Assembly (NCBI GenBank): GCA_963576725.1
Contig: OY755236.1
Coordinates: 68,728,379-68,792,378, forward strand
From: Azorinus chamasolen
Taxonomy: Eukaryota; Mollusca; Bivalvia; Cardiida; Solecurtidae
Length of the DNA stretch: 64,000 nt
Direction of reading: 5' to 3'
In this document: in pieces, positions 10,038 to 20,727 of the stretch
Position numbering within the stretch: the stretch's first letter is position 1
Layout: the number at the start of each line of letters is the position of its first letter
Position numbers and translations under genes: made by a program
The notes under the pieces: model-generated
Seen by the model: only the letters and a program-made list of their open reading frames with translations
What the model was told of the DNA's origin: nothing
The model's database searches: none

Positions 10038-10175
10038 AAGACAGATTCCGCTGTGAAGGGCTATAATAAACTGCACTTACTGATTACCATATGTGTTCTA
10101 TTAACCGTTATCTTGCTAAGTTTGACTTGACTGGCATTTGAATTCGTCTTGGATGACACCAAGTAACTCACGGTT

Positions 10176-10440
10176 TTAACCCTAATTCCTTATTATAAAC
10201 GCGTTTTCATGCAGTTGCAAACAGAGTAGACTCAGATCAGATGGCTCCTATAGCAGCCATCTGATCTGAGTCTGCTGTTTGCTAATGGAATTTGAAAGAT
10301 CAGTTTCTTAATTTCTAAAATGGCTACAATTTTACACCTTCCATAATTTCGTTATTACTGTTTTGTACATGAATAATTTGGCCATGAATATTCAGTAGGT
10401 ATTAAAACTTGGAATAAACATAGAACAGGGAAAGTGTTAA
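10176..10440 (-). mobile_element. MITE family B
   Basis: TTAACCCTAATTCC left end, hairpin, GGCTACAATTTTACACC block, TTCAGTAGGTATT, right end GAACAGGGAAAGTGTTAA. Confidence 0.85.
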
Positions 10441-11480
10441 TAGAAACCAAGCTAGTTGACATTCTGTCTGTTGTTTTGCAAAAAGTTTGAACGAATTGTA
10501 GATTAGTTAAAATTGGAACATATTTTAATTTTATCAGGCATCATTTCAGCAAGCCATGGCAAAGATTAAAGTTTGCAAACAGTAGAAACCCAAATCTAAA
10601 TCCTGCAGTTAACTACCACATATTTAAAGTAAGGGGACATTGATTAGAAGGGTGGGGTTATTAGAGAGAATACACTATATTGGAATTTTATACATCATAA
10701 TATGTGAATAGTCCCCTTGGATAATGGTGTAGAATAATTTGTCCATATTTTCCCCTGTCCGACTGACATGATCTGGAATTTGTCAATAAATGCAACAGCT
10801 GCTAGTGTCATTCTTATTTGTTGGTGTAACATACATTAAAAGCTGGCAACGGTTTATGAATAATACTCTTACCTTTCTCTGGATAAGAGTGGGGTGGGTG
10901 CAAACAGTAAGGAACCAAATGTGATGTCACAGTAACTCATTGTCTTGTCAGGATCCGAACTATTTTCATTTTATATTCTTGTAAAAAAGAAATTTCGTTG
11001 GAAATACAGACTTTTGCCATATGACAATAATTTTATTGTGGAGCATGCTAAGAACTGCCTGTTGGTCTGATGGCTAATAATTCATTGACAACTACAGATG
11101 TTGCAGAGTGACGAGAACTCATGTAAAATGTATGACACTGCTAGACGGTTCTAGCAGTAATATATGCAAGTATATCATCATGCAGCATACAACTATTTAC
11201 TTTAGTCATATTAGAAGCTTTGTTTCGTTTGTTATGCCCCAAACCATTCTTTTGTCTAACTCCTCATAAACCAATTGGAAGATTTACCACAGTACTTACA
11301 CAGATGAACACAGTTGATGTGAAGATGCTCAGCAGCTGGTAAAGAATGGAATTTTAATTCAGAGTTGTGAGACTTTGAATTTTTTTCACTAAGATTTTGT
11401 GAAAAAATCTTGTGAGTCCGAACTCCCCAACAAACTTGATGTGAAGACGATCATAAAGAATTTAATTTTTACTCCAACCT
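10441..11480. other. Single-copy stretch
   Basis: No gene or intact element recognised; a few decayed hairpin arms (GCAAACAGTAGAAACCC at about 10573). Confidence 0.5.
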
Positions 11481-11642
11481 TTTTAGCTCAGGGTGAGCTT
11501 TTGTGATGCCAGATGTCCATAGTGCGTCGTCAGTCGTCAACAATTTGAACCTTTAGAAATCTTCTTCCCTGAATCTACAGGGTTCTCAGCTTTCATCTTT
11601 GGCACATAACATCATCTTTAGGTCATCATGGCCCTCTTGTTT
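11481..11642 (+). mobile_element. HINE-like element G, minimal copy without tandem body
   Basis: TTTTAGCTCAGGGTGAGCTT start, GTCGTCAACAATTTGAACC, one partial unit, end CATCATGGCCCTCTTGTTT. Confidence 0.75.
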
Positions 11643-11664
11643 ACAGTGAACAAAATAATTGCGT

Positions 11665-11852
11665 GTGCAACTCCTGTAGGAGCCGTCTGATCAGAGTCTA
11701 ATCTGTTTGCTTATGTAATAATATAGATATGATTCTACAGTTGCTGCTGTGGCCTAAACTTCCTATCAATGTATTATTATAACAAATTAATCTTAATTAA
11801 TATTTATGGTGTCATTATTTCCTACATAAATATTCAATGTGTAAAGGGTTAC
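11665..11852 (-). mobile_element. MITE family A, left part lost
   Basis: Half hairpin GGAGCCGTCTGATCAGAGTC onward, right end GTGTAAAGGGTTA. Confidence 0.75.
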
Positions 11853-11862
11853 CAATGATGGG

Positions 11863-12928
11863 TACCGTATCCGCATGAATATAAGACGCAGTTTTTTCCC
11901 AAGGTTTCGATACTCAATAGGATGGGTGCGTCGTATACACAGAATTGCAAAAAAATATATTATTCTCGAGTAAAAATGAAATTTACCACGGCATCTATCG
12001 AATCTTCCGACTCGAGTCCGCCATCTTGTATCAAGTTGCGTAACTCTTGCAGAACTTCCATAATAGATTATTATTTACAATAAAGTGTTATCTGAGTGTT
12101 TTAAACTTACCTGAAAAGAAAGTCCGTGCTTTATATGCATTTTATATGTGAATACTGGACACAGTACAAAAATTATTAACTTGTTTCATTTGTGCACGAA
12201 CAGTTTATTCATTTAGGAAAGTGTAACGTTCATATAGGGAAAAGGTTAAGTGCTGGGCTATGGTATCCACTGAAATTCTAATGAGGAGGGCGGGGCTTAT
12301 ATGCTAATGAACTTGATCCAAAAATATTTTCCTGCAATGAGATTGTTGTTTTAACACACTATCACACTAACACGCTAATGGTCACGTTATCTATCGGTTT
12401 ATGACTTTTTAACAAAAGATTGTGGTCTGACAGGCTTGTGGATTACTGTCAATCTCTACACATGTGGATTACCCGTTAATTAGACCTGAGCTTATCAGCT
12501 TGTCTACAAATGTTGCCTAGAGTGGTGAATTTGATACGCCCGACACGGTATGGAAGTATTTTCAAAATCTTGACTTTACACACATACTTTAAAAGTTTTA
12601 TGTGGCATATATATGTATGCTGTCATACAAACATAAAATCATAACAAATACTGAAATTTCCAAATCTTTATTGTACCCACATCGATACACATTAAAATTT
12701 ACTAGTCCTATTATGTGCATATGTGGCAAGTAGCGTTACACAAACACCACATTGAATGAATCTTTCGTAAATATTCTGCACACAGGAAAATGGATATATG
12801 CTGTGTTTTGGGTCAATATTTTAAGATACGACTTATTTACACATGTAAGCATTTTCCCTCCAGATTTCCCTTGAAACTAAGGGTGCGTTTTATACATCTT
12901 TGCGATTTATATTCATGCGGATACGGTA
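11863..12928. mobile_element. TIR element N, about 1.07 kb, TA ends
   Basis: TACCGTATCCGCATGAATAT on the left mirrors ATATTCATGCGGATACGGTA on the right, both closed by TA. Inside the ends are GACGCAGTTTTTTCCC on the left and GGGTGCGTTTTATAC on the right. No open frame longer than about 60 codons, so non-autonomous. Superfamily not certain; TA ends favour Tc1/mariner-like. Confidence 0.85.
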
Positions 12929-12965
12929 GTTATTCCACTCTGAAAAGTACATGTGAAAAGCTCCT

Positions 12966-13224
12966 TTAACGCTTTCCTCCTTGAATATTCATGTAAGAAA
13001 TAATGACATCATGAATATTAATAATATTAATTTGTTTTAATAACACATGGAATTTTTTAACCTGAGAGAAACTGTAGAATCATATCTATATTATATCATA
13101 AGCAAACAGAGCAGACCCTGATCAGACGGCCCCTATAGAAGTCCCTATAGGAGCCGATTGGTCTGAGTCTACTCTGTTTGCAAAGGCGTAGAAAAGCGTA
13201 TCCATGGATCGAGTAAGGGGTTAA
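12966..13224 (+). mobile_element. MITE family A
   Basis: TTAACGCTTTCCTCC left end; hairpin with an 11-12 base duplication (CCCTATAGAAGTCCCTATAG) in the loop; right end GAGTAAGGGGTTAA. Confidence 0.85.
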
Positions 13225-13643
13225 GCAATGATGGTTCTCATTTGTCTAAGAAAATATCTAACCCTTTGTCCCACTGTACATAGATAAATAAGGTCTGCTC
13301 AAATTAATTCTGAATGAAACGACTTTTACTTAAATCTGATTCATTCAAGTTTTTTAGAAACTAATTACACATGTGTCAAACAGTTTGGATCCTAATCGAT
13401 AAGAGTTACTTGACATCGGATCTAGATCCAGTCTGAATGCAGATGCAAGTCATGTCGCGGTTGGCATGCTAAGCGCTGGGAGACGTGACTAAACAGTCAT
13501 TTTTCAACCCCTCATTAGGAATTACTTAGAACCATGTTCAGATTTCAGTGGCTAATTATATTATATTGGACCTAGTTCATCATTCATCTCTTCATTATGG
13601 GAATTAGATTAGACTAGAGATTCAGTTACATCCAATACAATAA
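13225..13643. other. Single-copy stretch
   Basis: No element recognised; one hairpin-like pair GATAAGAGTTACTTG near 13398. Confidence 0.4.
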
Positions 13644-13783
13644 TTACCTAAAGTATTTGAACACCAGTCTCTCCCCTCCACCAGCATGTACAGCTGAATA
13701 GTTTAGAATTGGCACCATTTTGATAACTTTAAACTAGACTGACAAAGTAACAAATAGTGCAGACCCAGATCAGACTGCTCCTA
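13644..13783 (-). mobile_element. MITE family K, left part
   Basis: AATTACCTAAAGTATTTG left end, CTCTCCCCTCCACCAGC, TTGGCACCATTTTGATA, then one hairpin arm ending GACTGCTCCT. Confidence 0.65.
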
Positions 13784-14225
13784 TTACCTATAGTATTTAA
13801 CCCTTTCCCGTATAGGCTATTTTTAGATCCAACCTCTTTGAACAAATCTACCGAAAAGGAGCATTTACTACTAAAAAGGAAAATTTTAGAATTGTGTAGT
13901 GTTGAAACCATTGTGATAAATAGAGCATTCACTCCTATGGAGCAAATGCTCTATTTATCACAATGGTTTCACAAAGTGACTTTTACAGAGGCGTCAAAAG
14001 GCGTCTATATGCGGGAATGGGTTAAAATTAAACATCATTCTTCCCCTCCACCAACATGTACAGCTCAGTAGTTTAAATTAGCATCATTTTGATACTGACA
14101 TAATTATATGTAGCAGCAAATAGTAAATACCCTCAGATCAAACTCCTCTTAAATCAGGATCAGTTTGATCTGGGTCTGCACTAATTAGCCAATGTTTTGG
14201 GAATACGTAGGGTAATTACTAGGAT
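13784..14225 (-). mobile_element. MITE family K, second copy, interrupted by a C element
   Basis: ATTACCTATAGTATTTAA at 13784-13800, resumes at 14026 with AATTAAACATCATTC and CCCCTCCACCAAC, ends ATACGTAGGGTAATTA. Confidence 0.65.
13797..14025 (+). mobile_element. MITE family C, intact, inserted in K
   Basis: 229 bases, TTAACCCTTTCCCGTATAG to ATATGCGGGAATGGGTTAA; palindrome intact except for a few mismatches. Confidence 0.92.
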
Positions 14226-14399
14226 ATAGGCAATCATTAGTATGAAAGCTCTTTAATAGTAGTCCAGAAGGATGGAAATGAATTAACCATGTAATTAACT
14301 CTATTCAAAGTGTTGATCAGAATGTGCCCATCATTTCAAATCAACACTAGGACTTACTGTGAAGCTGTTGGAGTCATCTAGATAAGGGTGGGGTATTTC

Positions 14400-14537
14400 A
14401 CATACTTAAATCGACATTTCTCCACAAAGCCCTTTATTATTACCAGTTGTTTGAATCCTATCATTGAGACTATTCTGAAAAGTGTCACAACATATTGGAT
14501 TGGTGGAGAATTAAAGGAGCTTATCTTGAAAATATGT
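14400..14537. mobile_element. Hairpin element F, decayed
   Basis: CATACTTAAATCGACATTTC, CTCCACAAAGCCC and GTGTCACAACATATTGG, GGTGGAGAATTAAAGG keep the F outline. Confidence 0.55.
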
Positions 14538-14687
14538 TTAACCTTTTCCCTTATATAAAAGCAGTTTCCTGCCTTTGCAACTCTGTTACACCAGAGTAGA
14601 CCCAGACCAGACAGCTCCTGTAGGAATCATCCCATTTGGGTCTACTCTGTTTGCAAAGGCGTGAAAAGGTGTTTATATGAAGAAAAA
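14538..14687. mobile_element. Short B-type MITE, hairpin with short flanks
   Basis: TTAACCTTTTCCCTTATA left end, CTGCCTTTGCAAC, hairpin, GGCGTGAAAAGGTGTTTATA; both sides look like the short-arm end of family B. Confidence 0.65.
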
Positions 14688-14787
14688 TTGAGGTAGGCAA
14701 TGATGTTTTAGCAGATGAAAAATCTATTGCAGACAACAGTGTTTTTGCAGATGATGATTTTGCAGACAACCATTTCAGAGGTCTATA

Positions 14788-14935
14788 TATAAGATGCATT
14801 AATTAAAACATTTTTTAAGAATAACTTTTTTAGCTTTCCACCAAACCCTATGTTGTGGCCATTCTTTAGAATCAGACTCTTCGAGATGATTCTAAAGAGT
14901 GGTCAACACATAGGGTTTGGGTTGAGAAAGGACAA
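14788..14935. mobile_element. Hairpin element F
   Basis: CCACCAAACCCTATGTTGTG arm and CAACACATAGGGTTTGG arm around TTAGAATC...GATTCTAAAG. Confidence 0.8.
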
Positions 14936-15116
14936 TTTTAGTATTTGAGTATGCACCTGTATCTATTAATCTGACAATTACTTAGTGTGCAGTTAGAAGT
15001 TCAAGGCTAGTAATTGCTCAGTTGCTACTATGCACTGTATGATCAAAGTTATCTTTCTTTAAAACTACAACAGTAGTCTGGGTCAGGTCTTTTATTGACT
15101 CAAATTCTGCATTATG

Positions 15117-15350
15117 GATGAATATACCCAAATTACCATTAGTTTTCGGATAGACAAAATTAGGCAAATAGTGAAGACCCAGATCAAACTGCTCCTTCAG
15201 GAGCAGTTTGATCAGGATCTACACTATTTGCTATTGAATCAGTCTTATTTAAAGTTGCAAAATTAAAAAATGGTGCAAAATTAAAGTTATTTACGAGCTG
15301 GTGGAGAGATTGGATGTCTGAATACTTAGGGTAAATAGAGTGTAAGCAAT
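15117..15350. mobile_element. MITE family K (best copy)
   Basis: Decayed left end (CCCAAATTACC), hairpin GGCAAATAGTGAAGACCC to GATCTACACTATTTGC, GAGCTGGTGGAGAGATTGG, then TGAATACTTAGGGTAA as right TIR. Confidence 0.7.
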
Positions 15351-15552
15351 CTCTACAGACAGCAACTCGCCTCTCTCACCAGGGACCAAAGTGTTTGACA
15401 TTCTGATCAACTGGAAATATTTTCTCAAAGAATAGAAGCAGACAAACAATGTTTGCAGCTAGCTAGACGAAGATACTTAGTGTTGATTGAAGGGGTTGAA
15501 TGCATGGTAAATTGCTCAGCTGCAACCATGAAACCAGTATCATTGGTCAATA

Positions 15553-15757
15553 CAATAGGACCTGTCTTAAGTAGCCATCGAAAAGAGGTCTAATTATGGG
15601 TCTGTAAGACAGGTGGTAGCTTAATGCAGGTCAAAAGTAAAGCAGAAAGCTCCTATAGGAGCCTTTTGCATTGTAACCTTTGCCCTGCATTAAGTATTCA
15701 CCTCCATTTTAAGACTGCTGTGTTAAATAAATTAATAGCGACTTTGGACAGGTTCTA
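15553..15757. mobile_element. MITE family D1
   Basis: CAATAGGACCTGTCTTAAG left end, core GTGGTAGCTTAATGCAG, right end GGACAGGTTCTAGTG. A second D hairpin arm with GCAAGAAGCTCCTTTT follows at 15771-15880. Confidence 0.8.
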
Positions 15758-16029
15758 GTGTATTCCCTAGGAAATGTCTGCACTGCTTTTATTCTACATT
15801 AAGCAACCACCTGTTTACAAAATGCAAGAAGCTCCTTTTAAAACATGATACACCACTGAGAGCATTTATTACAGATAATACGATAATTATGTTTGTTGAC
15901 TTATCCATAAATGAGTACATTGAGTAAATTACTTTGTAAGGAATAGTCTATTACAAATACAGCAGTCTCCCCCAGTGGCTCATCCTGATCTAAGGTAGTA
16001 TACAAAGAGTAAAAGGGAGCATGCAAGAC

Positions 16030-16237
16030 TTAACCCTAATTACTCCATGAATATTTATGTCAGAAATAATTATATCATGAATATTAATTAGATGCATTTT
16101 CATTCAAACGTATGAATAGTAACATACAAAAAAAATGTAGGATTAGATTTATATTATTTCATAAAGCAAACAGAGCAGACCCTGATCAGACTGCGCCTTT
16201 CGGAGCTGTTTGATCTGGTCTGGTGTAAAAAGGGGTA
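16030..16237 (+). mobile_element. MITE family A
   Basis: TTAACCCTAATTACTCC left end, hairpin, right flank deleted to AAAAAGGGGTAA. Confidence 0.8.
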
Positions 16238-16239
16238 AC

Positions 16240-16580
16240 TGTGAAGTACACCTGGGTTGACAACAGAATCCATTCAGTATGAAAGGGTTAACCCATTACC
16301 TCATAGGCTATTTTTAGATGCAACCTCTTTGAATAAATCTACCGAAAAGGAGCATTAATTAGAGTCTAAAAAGGAGTAGATTTGAAACCATTGTGATTTA
16401 TCACAATGGTTTCATAAAGTGACTATTACAGAGGCGTAGAAAGATGTATTTATGGAGGAAAGGGTTAAAGTTGCTAGAGGATTTTGACAGTTCAGACCCT
16501 GATCAAAGGGCTCCAAGAAGTCCTCAGATCAGGGTCTACACTGTTTAGGAGTTTCTCCACATTCAGAGGGTGAATTATAT
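16240..16580 (+). mobile_element. MITE family J split by a C element
   Basis: ATTCAGTATGAAAGGG before and AGTTGCTAGAGGATTTTGAC after the C insertion; the hairpin follows (CAGACCCTGATCAAAGG). Confidence 0.7.
16288..16468 (+). mobile_element. MITE family C, internally deleted, inserted at TTAA in J
   Basis: TTAACCCATTACCTCATAGG to GGAGGAAAGGGTTAA, 181 bases; the palindrome is reduced to AAACCATTGTGA and TCACAATGGTTT. Confidence 0.85.
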
Positions 16581-16764
16581 CATTATCCAGGGCACTCTAT
16601 GCTTGGTGATGGTATAGCTTACTGATGAATTATTTTTTGCTGGAAAGACCATGGGGACAATTTGCGTGTCAAGATAAAAATTAAAACGAACCTTGATTAT
16701 TTTGTTTTGTTACTTTGTTGTTCAAATAGAGGTTAATTGCAATCATTCAAAAACTCATGGAAAA

Positions 16765-16842
16765 TTAGCCCCTAGCCTGCTGTAAAAATGTTAGCCCCTA
16801 GCCTGCTGTAAAAATGTTAGCCCCTAGTCTGCTGTAAAAATG
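16765..16842 (+). repeat. 26-bp tandem repeat, three units
   Basis: Three copies of TTAGCCCCTAGCCTGCTG followed by TAAAAATG; one C-to-T change in the third. Confidence 0.95.
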
Positions 16843-17033
16843 TTATCTGCTAAATAGTTTCCCTGTTGAATATTCATGTAAGAAATAGTAACGTCATGAA
16901 TATTCCTAAGCTGAATGTTACCTTAATATTCATTAGCTGAAAATTTGGCGTAATTTTTGTACACATAATTTGTTGGTTTTAGTAGAAACTAGTGGGTATG
17001 ATACTCTGTTTGCAAAGGCATGAAAACATGCTA

Positions 17034-17190
17034 AACTCCGCTCTGTTACAATTTCACATACTTTCGATTTGTTACTTTTGAGAATTTTTTTTGACAGAGT
17101 GTCAAAACAGCTTGGATCCTGATGAGACGGCCAGTTACTAAGGCATCTCATCTTCATCCAAGCATTTTGCAAATATGAGTTAGGTCAGGC
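17034..17190. mobile_element. MITE family H-like copy
   Basis: CAGCTTGGATCCTGATGAG facing GGCATCTCATCTTC, then GCAAATATGAGTTAGG. Confidence 0.6.
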
Positions 17191-17211
17191 TTTAAGCAGG
17201 ATCATGATGTT

Positions 17212-17335
17212 TGGTTTTATTGTTATCTCTTGAATGCAGATAGTTTGGATCCAAATGAGAGGTCGTATAATGCGGCATCACATCTGGATCCAAAATGTTT
17301 GACACTTGACACTCTGCAAAGAAATGAGAGAACTT
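17212..17335. mobile_element. MITE family H-like fragment
   Basis: AGTTTGGATCCAAATGAG facing CACATCTGGATCCAAAA, then CTGCAAAGAAATGAG. Confidence 0.6.
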
Positions 17336-17341
17336 TTTATT

Positions 17342-17684
17342 TTAACTCTTTACAGTACTCCATGAATATTCTTTTAAAAAATAATTGACACCATGAATAT
17401 TAACCCTTTCCTTCATAAAAACATGTTTTCACGCATCTGCAAACAGAGTAGATCCAGATCAGACAGCTCCTATAGGAGTCATCTGATCAGGGTCTGCTCT
17501 ATTTGCTAATGGAATTTAAAAGATCGATCTGTCTCCTTACTTTCTAAAATGACTACATTGTTCCCCCTTCCATATTTCATTACAACTTTTTTATCCATGA
17601 ATAATCAGTAGATATTGAAATTTGGAATAAACATAGAATGGGAAAGAAACAGAGCAGACCCTGATCAGATGGCTCCTACTGGAC
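17342..17684 (+). mobile_element. MITE family A remnant hosting a B insertion
   Basis: TTAACTCTTTACAGTACTCC to CACCATGAATAT on the left of the B copy; AAACAGAGCAGACCC on its right. Confidence 0.65.
17400..17645 (-). mobile_element. MITE family B inserted in A
   Basis: TTAACCCTTTCCTTCATA left end, full hairpin, TTTCTAAAATGACTACA; right end GAATGGGAAAG has lost its TTAA. Confidence 0.85.
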
Positions 17685-17797
17685 AGCTCATCAGGATTCA
17701 AATTGTTTGTCACCCTGATTAAATATTGGACACTTGAGAATTGTAGCAGACAATAATTTTAGCAGACAACAATTTAACTTATTGTGCAAAGAGTTAA
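17684..17797 (+). mobile_element. MITE family H, right part
   Basis: GCTCATCAGGATTCAAATTG, two AGCAGACAACAATT-like blocks, right end TTGTGCAAAGAGTTAA. Confidence 0.7.
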
Positions 17798-18006
17798 CCC
17801 TTTCCTCCATAAATACACCTTTGCAAACAGAGTATATCCAGATTCTACAGGAGCCGTCTGATCAGGGTTTGCTCTGTTTGAAGAAATATAGTTTTGACTG
17901 TACCGTTTCCAAAATTTCCTTTATTCATAAGCCAGTTAAAAAATGAATCTAATTAATGTTCATGACCTCATTATTTCTTACATTAATATTCATGGAGTAA
18001 AGAGTT
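17794..18006 (-). mobile_element. MITE family A
   Basis: TTAACCCTTTCCTCC left end shared with the H copy; hairpin short by about 15 bases on one arm; right end GGAGTAAAGAGTTG. Confidence 0.8.
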
Positions 18007-18695
18007 GTGTTATCGTTAAAGGTCGAGAAATTGCTGAGGCAGTGTAGGGATGAAGGGGAGGGGAGGCTGTGTGTTATAGCAGTAGTTGTACCAGATACTG
18101 TAGTGTTGTATTTAGTTAGCCAGCAAACCTGTCAGAAGGGAGATGGGAAAGCGTTGATAGTTTGCTCCTGGCAGTATTGTCGTCAGTCATGTGGAGTGGA
18201 GTGTGAAACTGCATGGGCATCAGTGTCTGTTGTGGAGCGAGTGGGAGCTAAAACTGGTTGTGGTGCGGCATACTGTGTCAATGTGATATGAATGGTGTTA
18301 ACCTAAGAGGCTGAGGGATAATAGTTGAAGTGTGATATATTATTGGGAAAAATAGCTCCATGTGATTTAATTCAGCTCGTTTTTTCCCTGTAGCCTAGAG
18401 AAAATAAGCATAAATGCTCACTCGCTGTATTTCATGAGGGGAAAACAGTGAGAAGTTTTGGAATTCTTTACGTGTGTGTGTGTTCAGATTCAGTTATCAT
18501 TAAGCAACTGGTTGGTCTGAAAAAACAATCACAGTTGCGAGATATTTATGAGGATTTAAAGTGTGGAGTGTCTAGGAAGAAATTTTGGTATATATTGGCT
18601 GTCATTGTATATCAGTGAGGATTTACATATGTGCAATTTGATTTAACTATTTTAGTTTTAAGCAGGTAATATAATCAATTTGTGCAAGTGTAGTT
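18007..18695 (+). promoter_or_regulatory. Repeat-free leader region upstream of the MGNK exon (possible alternative promoter and 5' UTR)
   Basis: About 690 bases with no recognisable transposon, which is unusual here, ending at the ATG of the MGNK exon. It is somewhat less AT-rich in its first 300 bases, and an ORF runs 18007-18291 without family resemblance. A GATATATTATT stretch near 18333 and a GTGTGTG run near 18473 are visible, but no core promoter is convincing. The role is inferred from position and from repeat avoidance. Confidence 0.35.
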
Positions 18696-19016
18696 ATGGG
18701 AAATAAGTTTACCCGAAAGTTTAAACTTGGGGATACTCCACAAGAGTCAGTATCCCCACCCAAAACTCCAGAAGAGAAATGTCAGGAAGCTCAGCCTAAA
18801 GCTGAGGGCTCAGGGGAACAATTGCCCACACAGCCCAAGACTGAGACCTCAGTGGAGCAGCTGCCCTCAAAGCCTGAGCCTGAAATACAGGACTCTGGGG
18901 AAAAGTCTCCCCCAGAGCCCAAGAGTGAAGGTGAAGAGGTCACAGTGAAGGTAGAGGATGTAGGGGCAAAAGAGGGTGGGTCTGAGGAAAAATCAGAGGA
19001 ACCGAATATAGAGGAG
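18696..19016 (+). CDS. Putative alternative first exon, N-myristoylation signal plus acidic proline-rich tail
   Basis: 107 codons from ATG to a GT donor (exon end GAGGAG, intron GTATAA). If unspliced the frame stops two codons later. The start has G at -3 and G at +4. The protein opens MGNKFTRKFKL: Gly2, Thr6 and the following Arg/Lys run fit an N-myristoyltransferase site with a basic membrane-binding patch. Residues about 15-107 are low complexity, rich in Pro, Glu, Lys and Ser, with three or four imperfect repeats of the EQLPxxPKxE type. The exon ends in phase 0, exactly the phase needed to enter the PRKAR1 exon at 46728. The inferred product is an RI isoform anchored by lipid instead of by the docking domain. 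It could instead be a separate small single-exon gene. No transcript evidence is available. Confidence 0.6.
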
Positions 19017-19074
19017 GTATAATTATGACATAAAATTTTTATATGTAAATCTGTCGCATTGACTTAACATGGTA

Positions 19075-19284
19075 TGGTAAACCCCCTCTAAATGGGAATT
19101 TTTGTACAGAAGAATTTAGATACTTTTAGGCAGGTGCATGGCTGCTTAATGCAGGGTGAAAGTCATGCAGAAAGCTCCTAGAGGAGCTTTCTGCATGACT
19201 TTCACCCTGTATTAAGCTGCCATCTGTCTCCATGACCGCTATTTATACTAAATTAAATGTCCAGTTTAGAGTGAGGTTTTACTG
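19075..19284. mobile_element. MITE family D2
   Basis: Left end TGGTAAACCCCCTCTAAAT, AGAAGAATTTAGATAC, core GCTGCTTAATGCAGGGTG palindrome, right end GAGGTTTTACTG then TA. Confidence 0.88.
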
Positions 19285-19359
19285 TACATTGTTTGTGTTA
19301 CAGTACAGCTATGCTTGCAAATGTATGTTCAAACTGAGTTAGGAACAGTTTAGACAGAG

Positions 19360-19595
19360 TTAACTCTTTATGCCATGAATATTCGTGTAAAAAAATTGAT
19401 ATCATGAATATTAATTAGATTGTTATAATAGCACATAATTACAGGAAAATTTGGTCATGGCAGAAACTGTAGAATCATATTTATATTATGTTATAAGCAA
19501 ATAGAGCAGACCCTGATCAGATAGGAGCCATCTGATCTGGGTCTTCTCTGTTTGCAAAGACCTAGAAAGGCGTATTTTTGGTGTAAAGGGTTTAA
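19360..19595 (+). mobile_element. MITE family A
   Basis: TTAACTCTTTATGCC left end; hairpin lacks the GACGGCTCC step of one arm; right end GTGTAAAGGGTTTAA. Confidence 0.85.
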
Positions 19596-19748
19596 TCCAT
19601 TCCCTTACAGGCTATTTTTTGACACAACCTCTTTAAATAAATCTACTGAAAAGGAGAACCTACTAGAAAAAAGGAATTTTTTTTAGAATTACCGGTAAGT
19701 AGTTTTGAAACCATCTGATTCAATCATCAATATGAGGGAATGGGTTAA
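19592..19748 (+). mobile_element. MITE family C, palindrome deleted
   Basis: TTAATCCATTCCCTTACAGG to TATGAGGGAATGGGTTAA; about 75 bases of core and right flank are missing. Confidence 0.85.
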
Positions 19749-19919
19749 ATTATCTGATAGAGCCCCTTTTCTGTAGGAAAAATATATAGATAGATTTATT
19801 TCTACAGTTTCTGCTGTGGATAAAAATGCCTTTGTCCATTGGTGAAATTCTAAAGAATCGGGTAATGAATACTCAAGACGCGATCAATTCTTGTATAAAT
19901 GTTTTTAATATTAATAAGG

Positions 19920-20124
19920 TAAAGAGTTATGCTAAATAATTTTGGTCTGCAGAAGTTTTTGTTTGCTGCTATTTTCAAAATTAATTTTTTTCTTGATTTT
20001 CTAACCAGATTGTTAAAGAGGTTGGATCCTGATGATATGTCAAGCAATCCGGGTATCCCATCTGGATCCAAACTGTTTGCATGGGTGTGGTCACAAATTT
20101 GAAACTGTGACCATGCAGAGTTAA
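19920..20124 (-). mobile_element. MITE family H
   Basis: AAAGAGTTATGCTAAATAA, TTGGTCTGCAGAAG, hairpin TTGGATCCTGATGATATG facing CATCTGGATCCAAACTG, right end CATGCAGAGTTAA. Confidence 0.7.
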
Positions 20125-20357
20125 CCCTTTCCTTGGTTAGATAGTATATATATGTAAGAAATAACAACATTATGAATATTTATTAGCTGATTCAACACAT
20201 GGCGTTTTGGTTCAAGCAGAAGCTGTAGAATCAGATTTATATTATACTGTAAGCAAACAGCAGACCCTGATCAGACGGCTCCTACAGGAGCCATCTGATG
20301 TGGGTCTACTCTGTTTGCAAATGCGTGAAAAGGCATTTATATGAAGGAAATGGTTAA
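20121..20357 (+). mobile_element. MITE family A
   Basis: TTAACCCTTTCCTTGG left end, hairpin, right end ATGAAGGAAATGGTTAA. Confidence 0.85.
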
Positions 20358-20500
20358 CTTATTGCAGATGCTGTAAGCAATTACAGCTTGTCCCTGTGTC
20401 ACTTCAAATACAATACAGTTTGGATCCTGATGAGATGTGAATAACTTGTATAGCCATATCTGAGTGCCAGCTTGTTTGTAAAGGTTATCCAGCATTTAGT
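20354..20500. mobile_element. MITE family H, decayed
   Basis: CAGTTTGGATCCTGATGAG at about 20419 with weak opposite arm; sits directly against the preceding A copy. Confidence 0.5.
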
Positions 20501-20727
20501 GTGAGTGATAATGGGCAATTTTACTGCATGCATCTATTATACGAAATGATAAGCAAATCCCAGTCAGCTTGGTACCATTTACATTTGCACATGTTATGTA
20601 CTGTTTGTATTTTTAACATGCATGTTATGCTAAGTTCTGCTAATGAACTTGCCACAGGAATACTGGGAATGTAATGAATCCAGTTCCAGAAAATATGATG
20701 ATGGTTTACTGAGCTATAGAAAGTACT

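Noticed and set aside
9691..10056. 121-codon ORF on the + strand
   Set aside because: Spans D1, C and M junctions; purely a composite of transposon sequence.
18007..18291. 94-codon ORF beginning MLSLKVEKLL before the MGNK exon
   Set aside because: No recognised motif, poor start context, starts inside the end of a MITE; treated as leader sequence.
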